A stretch of 33,346 nt of DNA from Bacteroidota bacterium (GCA_039821555.1 JBCBNX010000002.1:1-33346), one strand, 5' to 3'. Positions 19,120 through 28,016 are shown, numbered from the stretch's first letter. Numbers and translations: made by a program. Notes: generated by a model from the sequence alone, not told the origin.

Positions 19120-19923
19120 TCATTCACTTGAGGCGACCTGTGGGAGCAGCACGCGGGACACCCAGCCATAGGACGGGTTGATCACGAGGGCCTGCTCGTA
19201 GGCGGCGCGGGCTTCATCGGGGCGTTCGAGCTCGCTGAGGGCGAGGCCGAGCCAGGCGTAGGCCTCGTCGTGGCCCCAGGTCGGCGCGAGCGGATCGGCA
19301 GGCGGGTTCGCGGCCTCCGCTTCGAAGAGCGTGATGGCGCGGTGGAAGCCCTCCATCGCGCGTTCTTTGCTACCGCCCCACATCTTGGGCGTGAAGAGCA
19401 GCGACTGCGCCTCGGTCATCACCACGCGCGGGTTGTCGGGGCCGGCAGCCTTGCCTCGCTCCATGATGCGGCCCACCTTCGGCCCGAGGATCATCCCAAG
19501 CATCGGCTTCATGCCGACCTTCTGGCCGAGCAGGCTCGAGTGCAGTGCATACGCTTCAGCGAAGTCAGGCGTCAGGTCTTCGGCCTGTTCGAGGTGCTCG
19601 ACCGCGGCATCGATCAGGTCGACGATCTCGTCTCGCTGCTCCTCGCGATCGAACATGACGAGGCGGCGCTCCATCGCCTTGGCAGCGTAGTAGTGCGCGT
19701 AGGCCTGGACACGCGAGTCGTCGGCATTGGTGGCGCGCACGAAGGCGGCCTCGGCGCGCTGCATCGTGGCCTGGTCGCCGGTGTTGACAGCCCCGGTGAG
19801 TTGGGCGCGCGCATCGACGATGAGCTGTTCGGAGGGCGAGAGTCCGGCTTCAGGAGCCGCGTCCTGCGCGGAGGCAGGCGCGACGAGCAGAAGCGCGAGG
19901 AGGGTCAGCAGGGCGGTTCTCAT
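19120..19923 (-). CDS. Secreted TPR-repeat protein
   Basis: A 267-aa protein with a clear signal peptide (MRTALLTLLALLLVAPASAQ) and an alpha-helical body with TPR-like repeats. The last is the clearest: HDEAYAWLGLALSELERPDEARAAYEQALVINPSYGW. The middle has a conserved-looking GLxxMLGMILGPKVGRIMERG-type segment. The frame stays open to 20073, overlapping the TonB-receptor stop, but the ATG at 19923 starts the signal peptide. It lies between the TonB receptor and the LytS-like kinase on the same strand. A periplasmic role linked to one of them is inference from position. Confidence 0.85.
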   Translation of the reverse strand: MRTALLTLLALLLVAPASAQDAAPEAGLSPSEQLIVDARAQLTGAVNTGDQATMQRAEAAFVRATNADDSRVQAYAHYYAAKAMERRLVMFDREEQRDEIVDLIDAAVEHLEQAEDLTPDFAEAYALHSSLLGQKVGMKPMLGMILGPKVGRIMERGKAAGPDNPRVVMTEAQSLLFTPKMWGGSKERAMEGFHRAITLFEAEAANPPADPLAPTWGHDEAYAWLGLALSELERPDEARAAYEQALVINPSYGWVSRVLLPQVASSE

Positions 19924-20069
19924 GGGTCGTGGGTGGTTGTGTGAGAAGAAACGGATGCGAGGGCGTTGGATCGTGGTCGACATCGGATCGAAGCGGTTTG
20001 GTGTGCTGGGTGACGAAGGGCGGGGCTGGCGTGCTGCGGTCGGATTCATCCGGCTTGCGACGCTGTCAC

Positions 20070-22325
20070 TCATCGGCGAACGAGTTCGAGGGTGACCCCG
20101 GCGTAGACGAAGCGGTCGTAGTCAGAGCGGCGTGCGGTGCGCGTGGCGTAGTCGGCGCTGTAGTCATAGCCGAGCACGTTGCGCTGGCCGAAGGCGTTGG
20201 CGAGCGAGACGTAGAACGTGGCTCCGTGGCCGTTGCCGAAGGGCTGGTACCACGACGCGCTGAAGTCCACGCGCGAGAACGTCGGCAGGCGCTCGCTCCC
20301 GACGGGGCCTTCGACGGGCAGGAAGTAGCCCCCACCAGTCGCATTCGGGTCGGCCTGTTGGGCGTCGAGGATCGGCGTGTGCGGGCGGCCCGTGGCGAGC
20401 CGCAGCGTCGTGCCGACGGTGAGGAAGCGCCACATGCGCACCTTGCCGACGGCGGTCAGGTGGTGCGTCACGTCGAACGGGGCGGGGCCGTCGTCGAGTG
20501 TGGCGGTGTCGCCCTGCCAGCGCGTCTGCGTGCGCTCGGAGCGGAGGAGGCTGTAGGAGAGCCAGCCGTTGAAGCGCGTCCGGAGGAAGGCCCCGTACTG
20601 CGCGAACACGTCGATGCCGCGCGCAAGGCCGGTGCCGTCGTTCGCCCAGCGCGTGCCGAACTCGCTATTCGCATCCGGCACGCGGACGAGGAGGTTATCG
20701 TACTGCTTCCAGTAGCCCTCGACGCGCAACCGCAGGTGCTTGCGCTCGTATTCGCCCCCAGCGATGAGGTGGACGGCTTGCTGCGCGCCGAGGTCGGCGC
20801 TGCCGCCTGAGTTGCTATCGAACTGCTCGGGCGATGGAAACTGGCTGTAGCGCCCACCGGCGACATGGAGGTGCGCGTCTTCGGTGAGTTGAAGCCGCAG
20901 CGCCGCGCGCGGGTCGAGGACGGCCTGCTGCGCCTCAGTGTGGTAGTCCGTGCGCAGCCCGACGTTGGCGAAGAGGCGGCGGCTCAGTTGTGCCTCGGCG
21001 AGGGCGTAGCCGCCGGTGCGTACCGCGTTGGCCCGCTCGTCGATGGACATCGTCGCGGCGTCCGGATCGAGGACGTCGCTCTCGGTCGGGATCGCACCGC
21101 GGAAGCGGCCGGCGAAGCGACGCACCTCAGCACCGGTCGCCACGCGCAGCTTGTCAGTGACACTGCGCTCGGCGTCGAAGCGCCCGCCGAGGACGGTGTC
21201 GTCGGTGGCGAGGTCGAGGTTGCCGAGCGAACTCGCGCTCGTGAACGTCGTCGCGGAGAGGCTGCCCTGGAGGAACCAGTCGCCGAAGACGTCCTGCCAG
21301 CGGAGCACGTTGAGCAGGTTCTCCTCGGTGGCGCGGTAGACGCCGTCGAACGACGGCTGCGGCGTGCGCGCGCCGACGCGGTTCTCGGTGCGGTAGCTGA
21401 AGAACTTGACGACACCGCTCGGGCGGTAGCGGTACGCCACGCTGAGGTTGGTGTCGTACGCGCCCGGCGTCTCCTCAAAGTCGTTGTCGAGGCGGTTGAC
21501 GGCCATGAGCAGGCCCGTCGCGGAGCGGTTGCCGGAGAAGCGGACGCCGAGCTTGCCGTCGAGCAACCGCGCGTTGACGCCGAGCGCCGCGCCGGCCAGC
21601 CCCGCGTTGAGCGTCACCGACGACTGCTGCGGCTCATCCAGCGTTTCGAGCGCGACGACGCCGGAGAGCGCGTCGCCGTGGCGTGCCGAGAAGCCGCCAG
21701 CGGAGAAGTAGGTGTCCTTCAGGAAGAACGGCGGGATCGTCCCGAAGATGCCGCCCGTGGCCGACTCGTAGCGGTAGGGGTGCTGGAGGACGGCCCCGTC
21801 GAGGAGGATCGCGGTCTCGCCGACATCGCCGCCGCGCACGAAGAGGCCGGAGCCTTCGTCCACCATCGTCACGCCGGGGAACGCCTGGAGCGCGCGGTAG
21901 ACGTCCGCCGCCGCGCCGGGCGTGGTCACGACCTCGAGCGCCGAGAGCGTCGCCGTCGGCGCGTCACCCGCCCGGAAAGCGCTGCCCTCGATGGACACCT
22001 CACCGAGCGTCACGAGCGTCTCGCGCATCCGGAAATCGACGCGCACTGTGTCGCCCGGCACGAGCGTGACCGGCACCTCGACGGGCTCGAAGCCGATGAG
22101 GGACGCGCCCAGCGTCGCGTCGCCCTGCTGACGCGTCCCAAAGTCGAAGCGCCCCGCGTCGTCCGTCGCCGTCCCGTCGATCGTCCCGACGAGCGCCACG
22201 TTCACGAGGGGCAGCGGCATCCCCGCACCGTCGATGACCCGCCCGGTCACGACCGTTGGATCGGTTTGAGCCAACGACAACGGCGTGGCGAGGAGGGCGA
22301 CGAGGAGGAGCAGTAGGGCACGCAT
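20070..22325 (-). CDS. TonB-dependent outer-membrane receptor
   Basis: A 751-aa protein with a signal peptide (1-19, ending PLSLAQ) and a carboxypeptidase-regulatory-like domain (about 24-105; VTGRVIDGAGMPLPLVNVAL, then DDAGRFDF). Next come a plug domain (about 120-225; VYRALQAFPGVTMVDEGSGLFVRGG and ETAILLDGAVL) and a beta-barrel to the C-terminus. The barrel region shows alternating aromatic strands and ends with YAGVTLELVRR, a fair outer-membrane insertion signal. Such receptors import siderophores, vitamins, glycans or peptides using TonB/ExbBD; the substrate cannot be read from sequence. No SusD-like partner is adjacent. A TPR protein and a LytS/LytTR pair follow on the same strand. Confidence 0.94.
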   Translation of the reverse strand: MRALLLLLVALLATPLSLAQTDPTVVTGRVIDGAGMPLPLVNVALVGTIDGTATDDAGRFDFGTRQQGDATLGASLIGFEPVEVPVTLVPGDTVRVDFRMRETLVTLGEVSIEGSAFRAGDAPTATLSALEVVTTPGAAADVYRALQAFPGVTMVDEGSGLFVRGGDVGETAILLDGAVLQHPYRYESATGGIFGTIPPFFLKDTYFSAGGFSARHGDALSGVVALETLDEPQQSSVTLNAGLAGAALGVNARLLDGKLGVRFSGNRSATGLLMAVNRLDNDFEETPGAYDTNLSVAYRYRPSGVVKFFSYRTENRVGARTPQPSFDGVYRATEENLLNVLRWQDVFGDWFLQGSLSATTFTSASSLGNLDLATDDTVLGGRFDAERSVTDKLRVATGAEVRRFAGRFRGAIPTESDVLDPDAATMSIDERANAVRTGGYALAEAQLSRRLFANVGLRTDYHTEAQQAVLDPRAALRLQLTEDAHLHVAGGRYSQFPSPEQFDSNSGGSADLGAQQAVHLIAGGEYERKHLRLRVEGYWKQYDNLLVRVPDANSEFGTRWANDGTGLARGIDVFAQYGAFLRTRFNGWLSYSLLRSERTQTRWQGDTATLDDGPAPFDVTHHLTAVGKVRMWRFLTVGTTLRLATGRPHTPILDAQQADPNATGGGYFLPVEGPVGSERLPTFSRVDFSASWYQPFGNGHGATFYVSLANAFGQRNVLGYDYSADYATRTARRSDYDRFVYAGVTLELVRR

Positions 22326-22400
22326 GGCAGGACAGGCAGCAGCGGTCGAAGGATGACTCGCTAGCCCCTACTGGTGCCCGTCCCGTAGGATGCGCCGCGT

Positions 22401-22478
22401 TCGGTGAGCCGCGTGAGCAGTCGGTGAGCCGCAGCCGCTTCGCGGTTTGGACGTGTGGACGTTTGCATGTGTGGACGT
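22401..22478. repeat. Short direct repeats upstream of the TonB receptor
   Basis: TCGGTGAGCCGC occurs at 22401-22412 and 22421-22432, and TGTGGACGT at 22454-22462 and 22470-22478. They lie 76-153 bp before the receptor start codon in an otherwise featureless 242-bp gap. They could be binding sites (LytTR-type regulators often bind direct repeats), but may equally be chance. Confidence 0.5.
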
Positions 22479-22567
22479 GGGACTCGGCCGCAGAACCTCA
22501 GCGCGACCACCGACGTGAACTCACTCGACGCGAGCTAATCGGGTAGGGAATCTGGTACGACCGCGGC

Positions 22568-23299
22568 TCAGACAGCGCGGTGGTCGCGCTCCCAGGCTTC
22601 CAGCATCGCCTTCTGCTCGGCCCAGTCCGGGAGCGCCTGCGCCAGCGCGGCCCAGAAGTCAGGGCTGTGGTTGCGGTGCAGGAGGTGCGTCAGTTCGTGG
22701 GCGACGACGTAGTCCAGGGCTGGCATGGGAGCCTGCACGAGCCGCCAGTGGACCCGTACCACGCCGTCGCGGCCCAGCGAGCCCCAGCGGCTCTTGGAGT
22801 CCGACAGCCGGAAGCCCTCCGCCTGGACGCCCAGCCGGACCTCGTGCCGCCGCCCGAACCGACGCACGTCGCGCAGCGCGCGGGCGCGGAGCCACGCGTG
22901 GAGCGCCGACCGGATGGCTTCGAGCCGGGCCGTCCCCTCCAGGTCGGTCGGCACCGCGATGTGGAACTTGCTCCGGCAGCGCACCTCCACCGCCTCGACG
23001 TCTCGGGGCTGCACGTCGAGCATCAGCCACCGGCCTCGGTACTGGAGCTTGGCCCCCGAGGCATAGCGCTGGGTGAGCAGACGCCGGTGCTTTGCCTCGA
23101 TCTCGCGGACGGCGTCGAACACCCACCGCCGCTTCCGGTGCACGTAGTCCGCCACGCTGCTGCTGCCTTCCGTCGCGGTGCCAGCGGGCACGACGACCTC
23201 CACCCGCTGCGGCGTGACCACGATGCGCTTGCGCGTCGCCCGGGCGGAGACGCGGACCTCGTAGGGGATGTCCGTGGTGCCGATGGTGAGGACAGGCAT
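22568..23299 (-). CDS. YgjP-type (DUF45) M48-like metallopeptidase
   Basis: A 243-aa protein of the YgjP/WLM family. The family marker SRWGS (170-174) is followed by the zinc motif HELTHLLHRNHSPDFW, with His201, Glu202, His205 and a third ligand likely His211. The N-terminal part carries the usual RATRKRIVVTPQRVEVVVP strand pair. No signal peptide is seen, so it is cytoplasmic. It starts 15 bp after hsdR on the same strand and is the last gene of the type I R-M operon. YgjP-type genes often accompany hsdMSR operons, but their job there is not settled. Turnover of the restriction subunit is one idea (inference only). Confidence 0.92.
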   Translation of the reverse strand: MPVLTIGTTDIPYEVRVSARATRKRIVVTPQRVEVVVPAGTATEGSSSVADYVHRKRRWVFDAVREIEAKHRRLLTQRYASGAKLQYRGRWLMLDVQPRDVEAVEVRCRSKFHIAVPTDLEGTARLEAIRSALHAWLRARALRDVRRFGRRHEVRLGVQAEGFRLSDSKSRWGSLGRDGVVRVHWRLVQAPMPALDYVVAHELTHLLHRNHSPDFWAALAQALPDWAEQKAMLEAWERDHRAV

Positions 23300-23314
23300 C
23301 GGGGTGTGCAGTCG

Positions 23315-26300
23315 TCAGGGCTTGCGGTAGTGCTGGACGGCGTAGTGCTCGACGGCCTGCGGGACCCGCTTCGCCCACCCGTCGAGCCCGAGGTCTTTCA
23401 CGAGCCGCCGGACCTGCCCGCGGAGCCCTTTCTTGAGCTGCGCTTTGTCCTGCCAGTGCGGCGGCGCGGTCTCGTCGGAGGCGTAGAGCGCATCTATGGC
23501 GAGGGCGGCCTGCTCCAGCGGCGACAGCGGCGGCGTGCTCTTCTCACCGCCGACCTGGCCGGAGTCAGGGTCGTAGGGCGGCGCGTCCGGCTCGTGCGTC
23601 GTGGTGGGCGCCGCCTCCGGCGGCGGCTTGAACGCTTCCAGGATCGCGTGCAGGTCGAAGGCGGTCTTGGGGAGGCCCGAGCCGCGGTGCGCCTCGTCCT
23701 CGGCCACGACGCCCTCGGCGACCTCCTTGGCGGCGTCGAGCACGTCCTGGTCGCCCAGCAGCCCGGCGTTGAACTCGCGGATCAGCTCCTTGATGCGGTC
23801 GCTGAACTTGGCGTAGCGCGCGGGATTCTTCGCGGCGCGCTCCGTGGTCACCTTCTTCAACTCGGCCAGCTTGCGCACGGCGGCGGTCTTGAGGTCCACC
23901 GCTTCATCACCAGAGCCGCCGCCGAAGTCGTCCCAGAAGCCGGGCTCCGTGAGGCTGCGGAGCTTGCAGACCATCTTCAGCCCCGTCACCTCCAGGTGCT
24001 CGTCGAGCATGGCGCGGACCTTCTCGCTGTAGGCCTTCCAGTCGGTTTCTTCGGTCTGCTCGAAGTGGAGCGTGCCGTACGGCATGACGGCCCCGATGAA
24101 CTTCAGGTCGGCCTGGTAGGGCAGCACGCGCGGGTCGGGCGCGAGCGTGGCGTACGCCTTAACGAACGTGTCCGCCGCGGCGCGGAAGACGAACCAGGCG
24201 TCCTCGGTGCGGAGGTAGGCGATGACGGCCTTCACGTCTTCCTTCACGTCGGCAGTGCGGGGGACCGATGCGATCAGGGCCAGCACGGCGCGGTGGGCGG
24301 CGCGGAGCTGGTCGTGCAGCGCCTCCTCGTCGTGCAGGGCGGCGGCCACGTCCTCGCGGCGGTACGCGGCGAGCGCCTCGTCGAGCTTCGTGGAGACGCC
24401 GATGTAGTCCACGATGAGGCCGTGGTCCTTCTGCGTGCCGTAGACCCGGTTGGTGCGGGCGATGGCCTGGAGGAGGCTGTGGTCCGTGAGCGGGTTGTCG
24501 AGGTACATCGCCTGCTCGATGGGCGCGTCGAAGCCGGTGAGCAGCTTGTTGCACACGATCACGAAGCACAGCGGGTCGTCGGGGTCCTGGAAGCGCGGGA
24601 CGATCTGGGGCGTCACGTCCTCGGGCGGGACCTGGTACGTGACGAGGTCCGGATACTGCTCGCCGTCGTGCTGGCCGGGGCTGTAGACGCACACCGACAT
24701 CGCGGCGGCCTTGCGCTTGGCCTTCTTCTTTTTGTAGCCCTTGGTCTTGCGGAGCGACTTCGCGATGACCTTGTCGAGCGCCTTTTTGTAGGCCACGCAC
24801 GCGCGCCGGTCGATGGCGCAGATCTGGGCCTTGAAGCCGTCGGGCGCGACGCTATCTCGGTAGTGCGCCCAGATGTCCTGCGCGATGAGGTCGATGCGCG
24901 GCTGGAAGCGGGCGAGGTCGCCCTTGGTGACGCCGCGGCGCTTGAGCTCCTCGATCCGCTCGGGCGGCTCGCCCGCGAACCACTGGTCGAAGAGCACGTC
25001 GATCTCCTTGGCGTACAGGTGCCACTCGGTCATGCGGCCCTGGTAGTAGATCGGGACCGTCGCGCCGTCGTCCACGGCGTCCTGGATGCCGTACTTGTCG
25101 AGGTAGGCCTCGCCCGGGACTCCGAAATTCCTGAACGTGTCCGTGTCGCCCTTTTTGACGGGCGTGCCGGTGAAGCCGAACCGCGTGGCGTCGGGGAGGA
25201 TCGCGCGGACGTAGGCCCCGAGGTCTTTCTCCTGACCACGGTGCGCCTCATCGACCATCAGGATCCAGTTCTCGGACCCGTCCACGGCGAGTTCGCGGAG
25301 CGCGGCTTGGCGCTGGGCGAGCACCCTCGACTTCAAGCGTGGATCGTCCCAGTGGAACTTGAAGATGGTCGAGAGCACCACCTTGCCCACCGACCCGGGC
25401 GTCACGGCCTTGCGCAGTTCGCGGATGCTTCTCGGCTGCGTGATGTTGGGGATGCCGACGGCCTGGAAGGTCTGCGTGATCTGCGTGTTGAGGTCGATGC
25501 GGTCGGTGAGGACAAGCAGGTTGGGGTTGGTCAGCCGCGGGCTGGTGATGCCACGGTGCAGCTTGAGCTTGAGCGCGGCGAAGACCATCGTGAGGCTCTT
25601 GCCCGAGCCCTGCGTGTGCCAGATCAGCCCCGCGCGGTGCGCGCCCTCGACCACGCGCTGCACCATCTTGTTGACGGCGCGGTACTGCTGGTAGCGGCAG
25701 ACTTTCTTGACCGTCACGCCGTCGCGCGTCTCGAAGACGACGAAGTGCGCCAGGATGTCGAGGAGCCGCGACGGCTCCAGCAGCGCATACGCTCCCTGCG
25801 CCGTGGCGTCGGCGAACTCGCTAGACTTGCGCGGCCACGGGTCGCGCCAGCGGCTCCAGAACTCCTTCGGGGCCCCCGTCGCGCCGTACCTCAGGTCCAC
25901 GTCGGTCGTGGCGATGTTGAGCAGGTTGGGCGCGAAGAGCCGCGGCACCTCGCGCTCCAGCGACTTCACCTGGTCGATGGTGTCGAAGATGCCCTGGCTT
26001 TTGTTCGTGGGGCTCTTGGCCTCGATGACGACGAGCGGGACGCCGTTGACGTAGACGACCACATCGGGCTTGCGGACCGTGGTGCCCTGGACGCGGAGCT
26101 GGCTCGTGACGGCGAAGTCGTTGTTGGCGACGTTGTCAAAGTCTATGAGCCGGATGGTGCGGTGGGTGTCCTCGCCGGGGACCTGGCGGGAGGTTTCGCC
26201 GCGCAGGATCTGGGTCCAGCGCTCGTTGTCGCTCAGGCCCGCGAGGTCGGCGGCGACGGCCTGGGCCGTAGCCTCGGGGATGCCGTTGATGCGGACGAGC

Positions 26301-26470
26301 GCGTCCACGAGGAGCGGCGTGAAGAGCACCTCGTTCTCGCGGGCGCGCAGCCGCCCCGGCTCGGCGGAGGGCGCGTGCGCGCTCGGCGGGAGGACGCGGT
26401 AGCCGTACGCGTCGCGGAGCGTGTCGAGGAGCGGCTTCTCGACGAGGGTGTACTCGGAGGGCGTGCTCAT
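23315..26470 (-). CDS. hsdR: Type I restriction enzyme, R subunit
   Basis: A 1051-aa motor and nuclease subunit that translocates DNA and cleaves unmodified DNA as part of an R2M2S1 complex. The N-terminal nuclease has the PD-ExK pattern RKPDVVVYVNGVPLVVIEAKSP (Asp136, Glu150, Lys152). The SF2 helicase core shows Walker A HTQGSGKS (to 292), DEAH at 407-410 in LMVDEAHRGQ, and FTGTP (433-437), with later helicase motifs such as LLTGFDAPIEQAMYLDNPL and AIARTNRVYG. The C-terminal helical region contacts M/S. Its ATG overlaps the hsdS stop (ATGA, 26467-26470), implying coupled translation. Length and motifs look intact, so the enzyme is probably active. Confidence 0.96.
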   Translation of the reverse strand: MSTPSEYTLVEKPLLDTLRDAYGYRVLPPSAHAPSAEPGRLRARENEVLFTPLLVDALVRINGIPEATAQAVAADLAGLSDNERWTQILRGETSRQVPGEDTHRTIRLIDFDNVANNDFAVTSQLRVQGTTVRKPDVVVYVNGVPLVVIEAKSPTNKSQGIFDTIDQVKSLEREVPRLFAPNLLNIATTDVDLRYGATGAPKEFWSRWRDPWPRKSSEFADATAQGAYALLEPSRLLDILAHFVVFETRDGVTVKKVCRYQQYRAVNKMVQRVVEGAHRAGLIWHTQGSGKSLTMVFAALKLKLHRGITSPRLTNPNLLVLTDRIDLNTQITQTFQAVGIPNITQPRSIRELRKAVTPGSVGKVVLSTIFKFHWDDPRLKSRVLAQRQAALRELAVDGSENWILMVDEAHRGQEKDLGAYVRAILPDATRFGFTGTPVKKGDTDTFRNFGVPGEAYLDKYGIQDAVDDGATVPIYYQGRMTEWHLYAKEIDVLFDQWFAGEPPERIEELKRRGVTKGDLARFQPRIDLIAQDIWAHYRDSVAPDGFKAQICAIDRRACVAYKKALDKVIAKSLRKTKGYKKKKAKRKAAAMSVCVYSPGQHDGEQYPDLVTYQVPPEDVTPQIVPRFQDPDDPLCFVIVCNKLLTGFDAPIEQAMYLDNPLTDHSLLQAIARTNRVYGTQKDHGLIVDYIGVSTKLDEALAAYRREDVAAALHDEEALHDQLRAAHRAVLALIASVPRTADVKEDVKAVIAYLRTEDAWFVFRAAADTFVKAYATLAPDPRVLPYQADLKFIGAVMPYGTLHFEQTEETDWKAYSEKVRAMLDEHLEVTGLKMVCKLRSLTEPGFWDDFGGGSGDEAVDLKTAAVRKLAELKKVTTERAAKNPARYAKFSDRIKELIREFNAGLLGDQDVLDAAKEVAEGVVAEDEAHRGSGLPKTAFDLHAILEAFKPPPEAAPTTTHEPDAPPYDPDSGQVGGEKSTPPLSPLEQAALAIDALYASDETAPPHWQDKAQLKKGLRGQVRRLVKDLGLDGWAKRVPQAVEHYAVQHYRKP

Positions 26471-27669
26471 GGCGCGACGCGGACCGCGCCGGTGAGGAGG
26501 TCTTGGAGAAGCCCAGTTTTGACTTCCTGCATCAATTCCAACGACTCGGTACTCTGTCGTTCCGACGCTTCGGCAGACTGGAGCCGATCTACGATGGCAT
26601 CTTGCTCATGCAGTGGAGGAACAGGAATTCGCAACTGCCTAAGCCGAGCCAGGGTGATCTCTTTGAAGGTGCTGCCCTTGGCCTCAAGCTCGCCTTGCTT
26701 CATGGTAGCGGGGCTTCGCATCACCCAAAGAAGGAAATGGGGACTCACCGAGGCAGCAGGCGACAGCCTTGCTGTGCCCTGGGTGAGGTTTGCTCCAGCG
26801 ACACTAGGCGATACCAATCGTACCTCGCCAATCTTCCCTCGGAGTGCATAGATGACATCACCTACCTCAACTCTAGAGCGAGAGAATTTGGCCGCGATCT
26901 CCGGATCGGTCCGCAGCATTCCTGAGACGCTCAGTTCAGGTGCCAGCATATCCGACACGCGGACGTAGGGCACGCCATCGTCAACGTGCGGACCACACTG
27001 AACGATGCCATACGTGATCTTCTCTCGGCAGATCTCTTGGAGACGTTTGACCTCCCACGCCTCGGGAATCTCCCCAATCCTCGTCTGCTTGAACCGCGTG
27101 TGCCCGATGCCTCGGGTGAGCAGGTCTTGCAGCAGCCCCTCCTTCACGCGCCGGGTCTGCTCGATGACCGCCTCGGTCGCCTGGATGGCCTCGTCCACGG
27201 AGGCGAGGATGGCGGCGATCTTTTTCTGCTCGGGGAGCGGTGGTACGGACACTCGCAGACCCCGTAGGTCCCCGCTGTTGATCGCATCAAACGTGCTCCC
27301 CTGACCTAGCGAAGCAAGGCGCTGACTCCGCTCAGCCATCAGATAGTAGGTAAACGCTCTGTCGAGCTGAGTGCCACGGACAGCCGCTAGTCCCCTGCCG
27401 ATTACACAGCGTTCGGCAGCTACGTTGAGTTCACCTACAGGAGCACGAACGCTAACGAGCACATCGCCCGGCTCTGCGACCTTGAACTCCTTCTCAATCC
27501 AGTTCTTCGCGACGGGGTGGAGATAGCCAAATTCCGCGTTGCCCTGATAAAAAGGGAGACCTCGCCCTTCCTCGTTGTACAGAGACGAGGGAGGCGATTG
27601 GCCCATAATCAACTTGGCAACCTCGCCAAGCCGTCTCGTTTCCCACCCGGCTGGAATCTCAGTCTGCAT
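26467..27669 (-). CDS. hsdS: Type I R-M specificity subunit
   Basis: A 400-aa specificity subunit with two target-recognition domains and two conserved coiled-coil regions. The halves mirror each other: IPAGWETRRLGEVAKL vs IPEAWEVKRLQEICRE at their starts, VPPLPEQKKIAAIL vs VPPLHEQDAIVDRL before the coils, and RRVKEGLLQDLLTRGI vs QEVKTGLLQDLLTGAV after them. The recognition sequence cannot be predicted by eye. The ATG at 27669 is preferred; the longer frame to 27738 only adds residues translated from a dispersed repeat (27701-27720). The TRD-coding DNA is clearly less GC-rich than hsdR and hsdM (about 52% in 26821-26880), consistent with TRD exchange. Confidence 0.94.
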   Translation of the reverse strand: MQTEIPAGWETRRLGEVAKLIMGQSPPSSLYNEEGRGLPFYQGNAEFGYLHPVAKNWIEKEFKVAEPGDVLVSVRAPVGELNVAAERCVIGRGLAAVRGTQLDRAFTYYLMAERSQRLASLGQGSTFDAINSGDLRGLRVSVPPLPEQKKIAAILASVDEAIQATEAVIEQTRRVKEGLLQDLLTRGIGHTRFKQTRIGEIPEAWEVKRLQEICREKITYGIVQCGPHVDDGVPYVRVSDMLAPELSVSGMLRTDPEIAAKFSRSRVEVGDVIYALRGKIGEVRLVSPSVAGANLTQGTARLSPAASVSPHFLLWVMRSPATMKQGELEAKGSTFKEITLARLRQLRIPVPPLHEQDAIVDRLQSAEASERQSTESLELMQEVKTGLLQDLLTGAVRVAP

Positions 27670-27700
27670 ATAGCGGCGCTCAGGGGTGTTGAGTGTAGCT

Positions 27701-27720
27701 CCCCTCCTGGACAGGAGGGG
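27701..27720. repeat. CCCCTCCTG hairpin repeat before hsdS
   Basis: CCCCTCCTG-GA-CAGGAGGGG, followed by CTGGGGGTGGTCG. The hairpin plus this G-rich tail resembles a short repeat I recall from many Bacteroidota intergenic regions. It lies 32 bp before the hsdS ATG in the 347-bp hsdM/hsdS gap and could affect the hsdS leader. The family assignment is from memory. Confidence 0.55.
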
Positions 27721-27818
27721 CTGGGGGTGGTCGATCATCGCGCTCCGATGGTGCTTCGTGCCAGCGTGGGTCTACGTCCAGGCTGGCAGGGGTAGGTATT
27801 CGCACAACTTGTTCTCTT

Positions 27819-27944
27819 TGTCATCCTGAGCGCCGTCCGCGTAGCGGGCGAAGTCGAAGGATCTAGGTCGTATCTCCGGGTCAAGAAGGGGACTGGGTGC
27901 TGACCCGGAGATTCTTCGACTCGCTTCGCTCGCTCAGAATGACA
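27819..27944. repeat. Inverted-repeat (MITE/REP-like) element between hsdM and hsdS
   Basis: Outer arms TGTCATCCTGAGCG...AGTCGAAGGATCT (27819-27864) and AGATTCTTCGACTCGC...CAGAATGACA (27909-27944) are imperfect inverses. Inside them lies a second inverted repeat, CTCCGGGTCA and TGACCCGGAG. The direct repeat TCTCTTTG occurs on both sides (27813-27820 and 27948-27955) and may be a target-site duplication, although the left copy overlaps the arm by two bases. Similar TCATTCTGAGCGAAG-type repeats are common in many bacterial genomes. The remainder of the 347-bp gap (27670-28016) has no gene. Confidence 0.8.
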
Positions 27945-28016
27945 GCCTCTCTTTGAACGCCTACTCTTGCCAACCTGTCCGGGCAAAAACGGTATCGCTG
28001 CCAACCAGCTGGAATC

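Noticed and set aside
20865..22316. 483-codon plus-strand frame opposite the TonB receptor
   Set aside because: It is a shadow of the receptor gene with Arg/Val/Ala-rich composition and no recognisable motif.
22580..26851. 1423-codon open frame on the plus strand opposite hsdR and the YgjP-type gene
   Set aside because: It is antisense to genes with clear catalytic motifs, its translation is Arg/Val/Glu/Asp/His/Leu-rich without domain features, and long antisense frames are expected in high-GC DNA.
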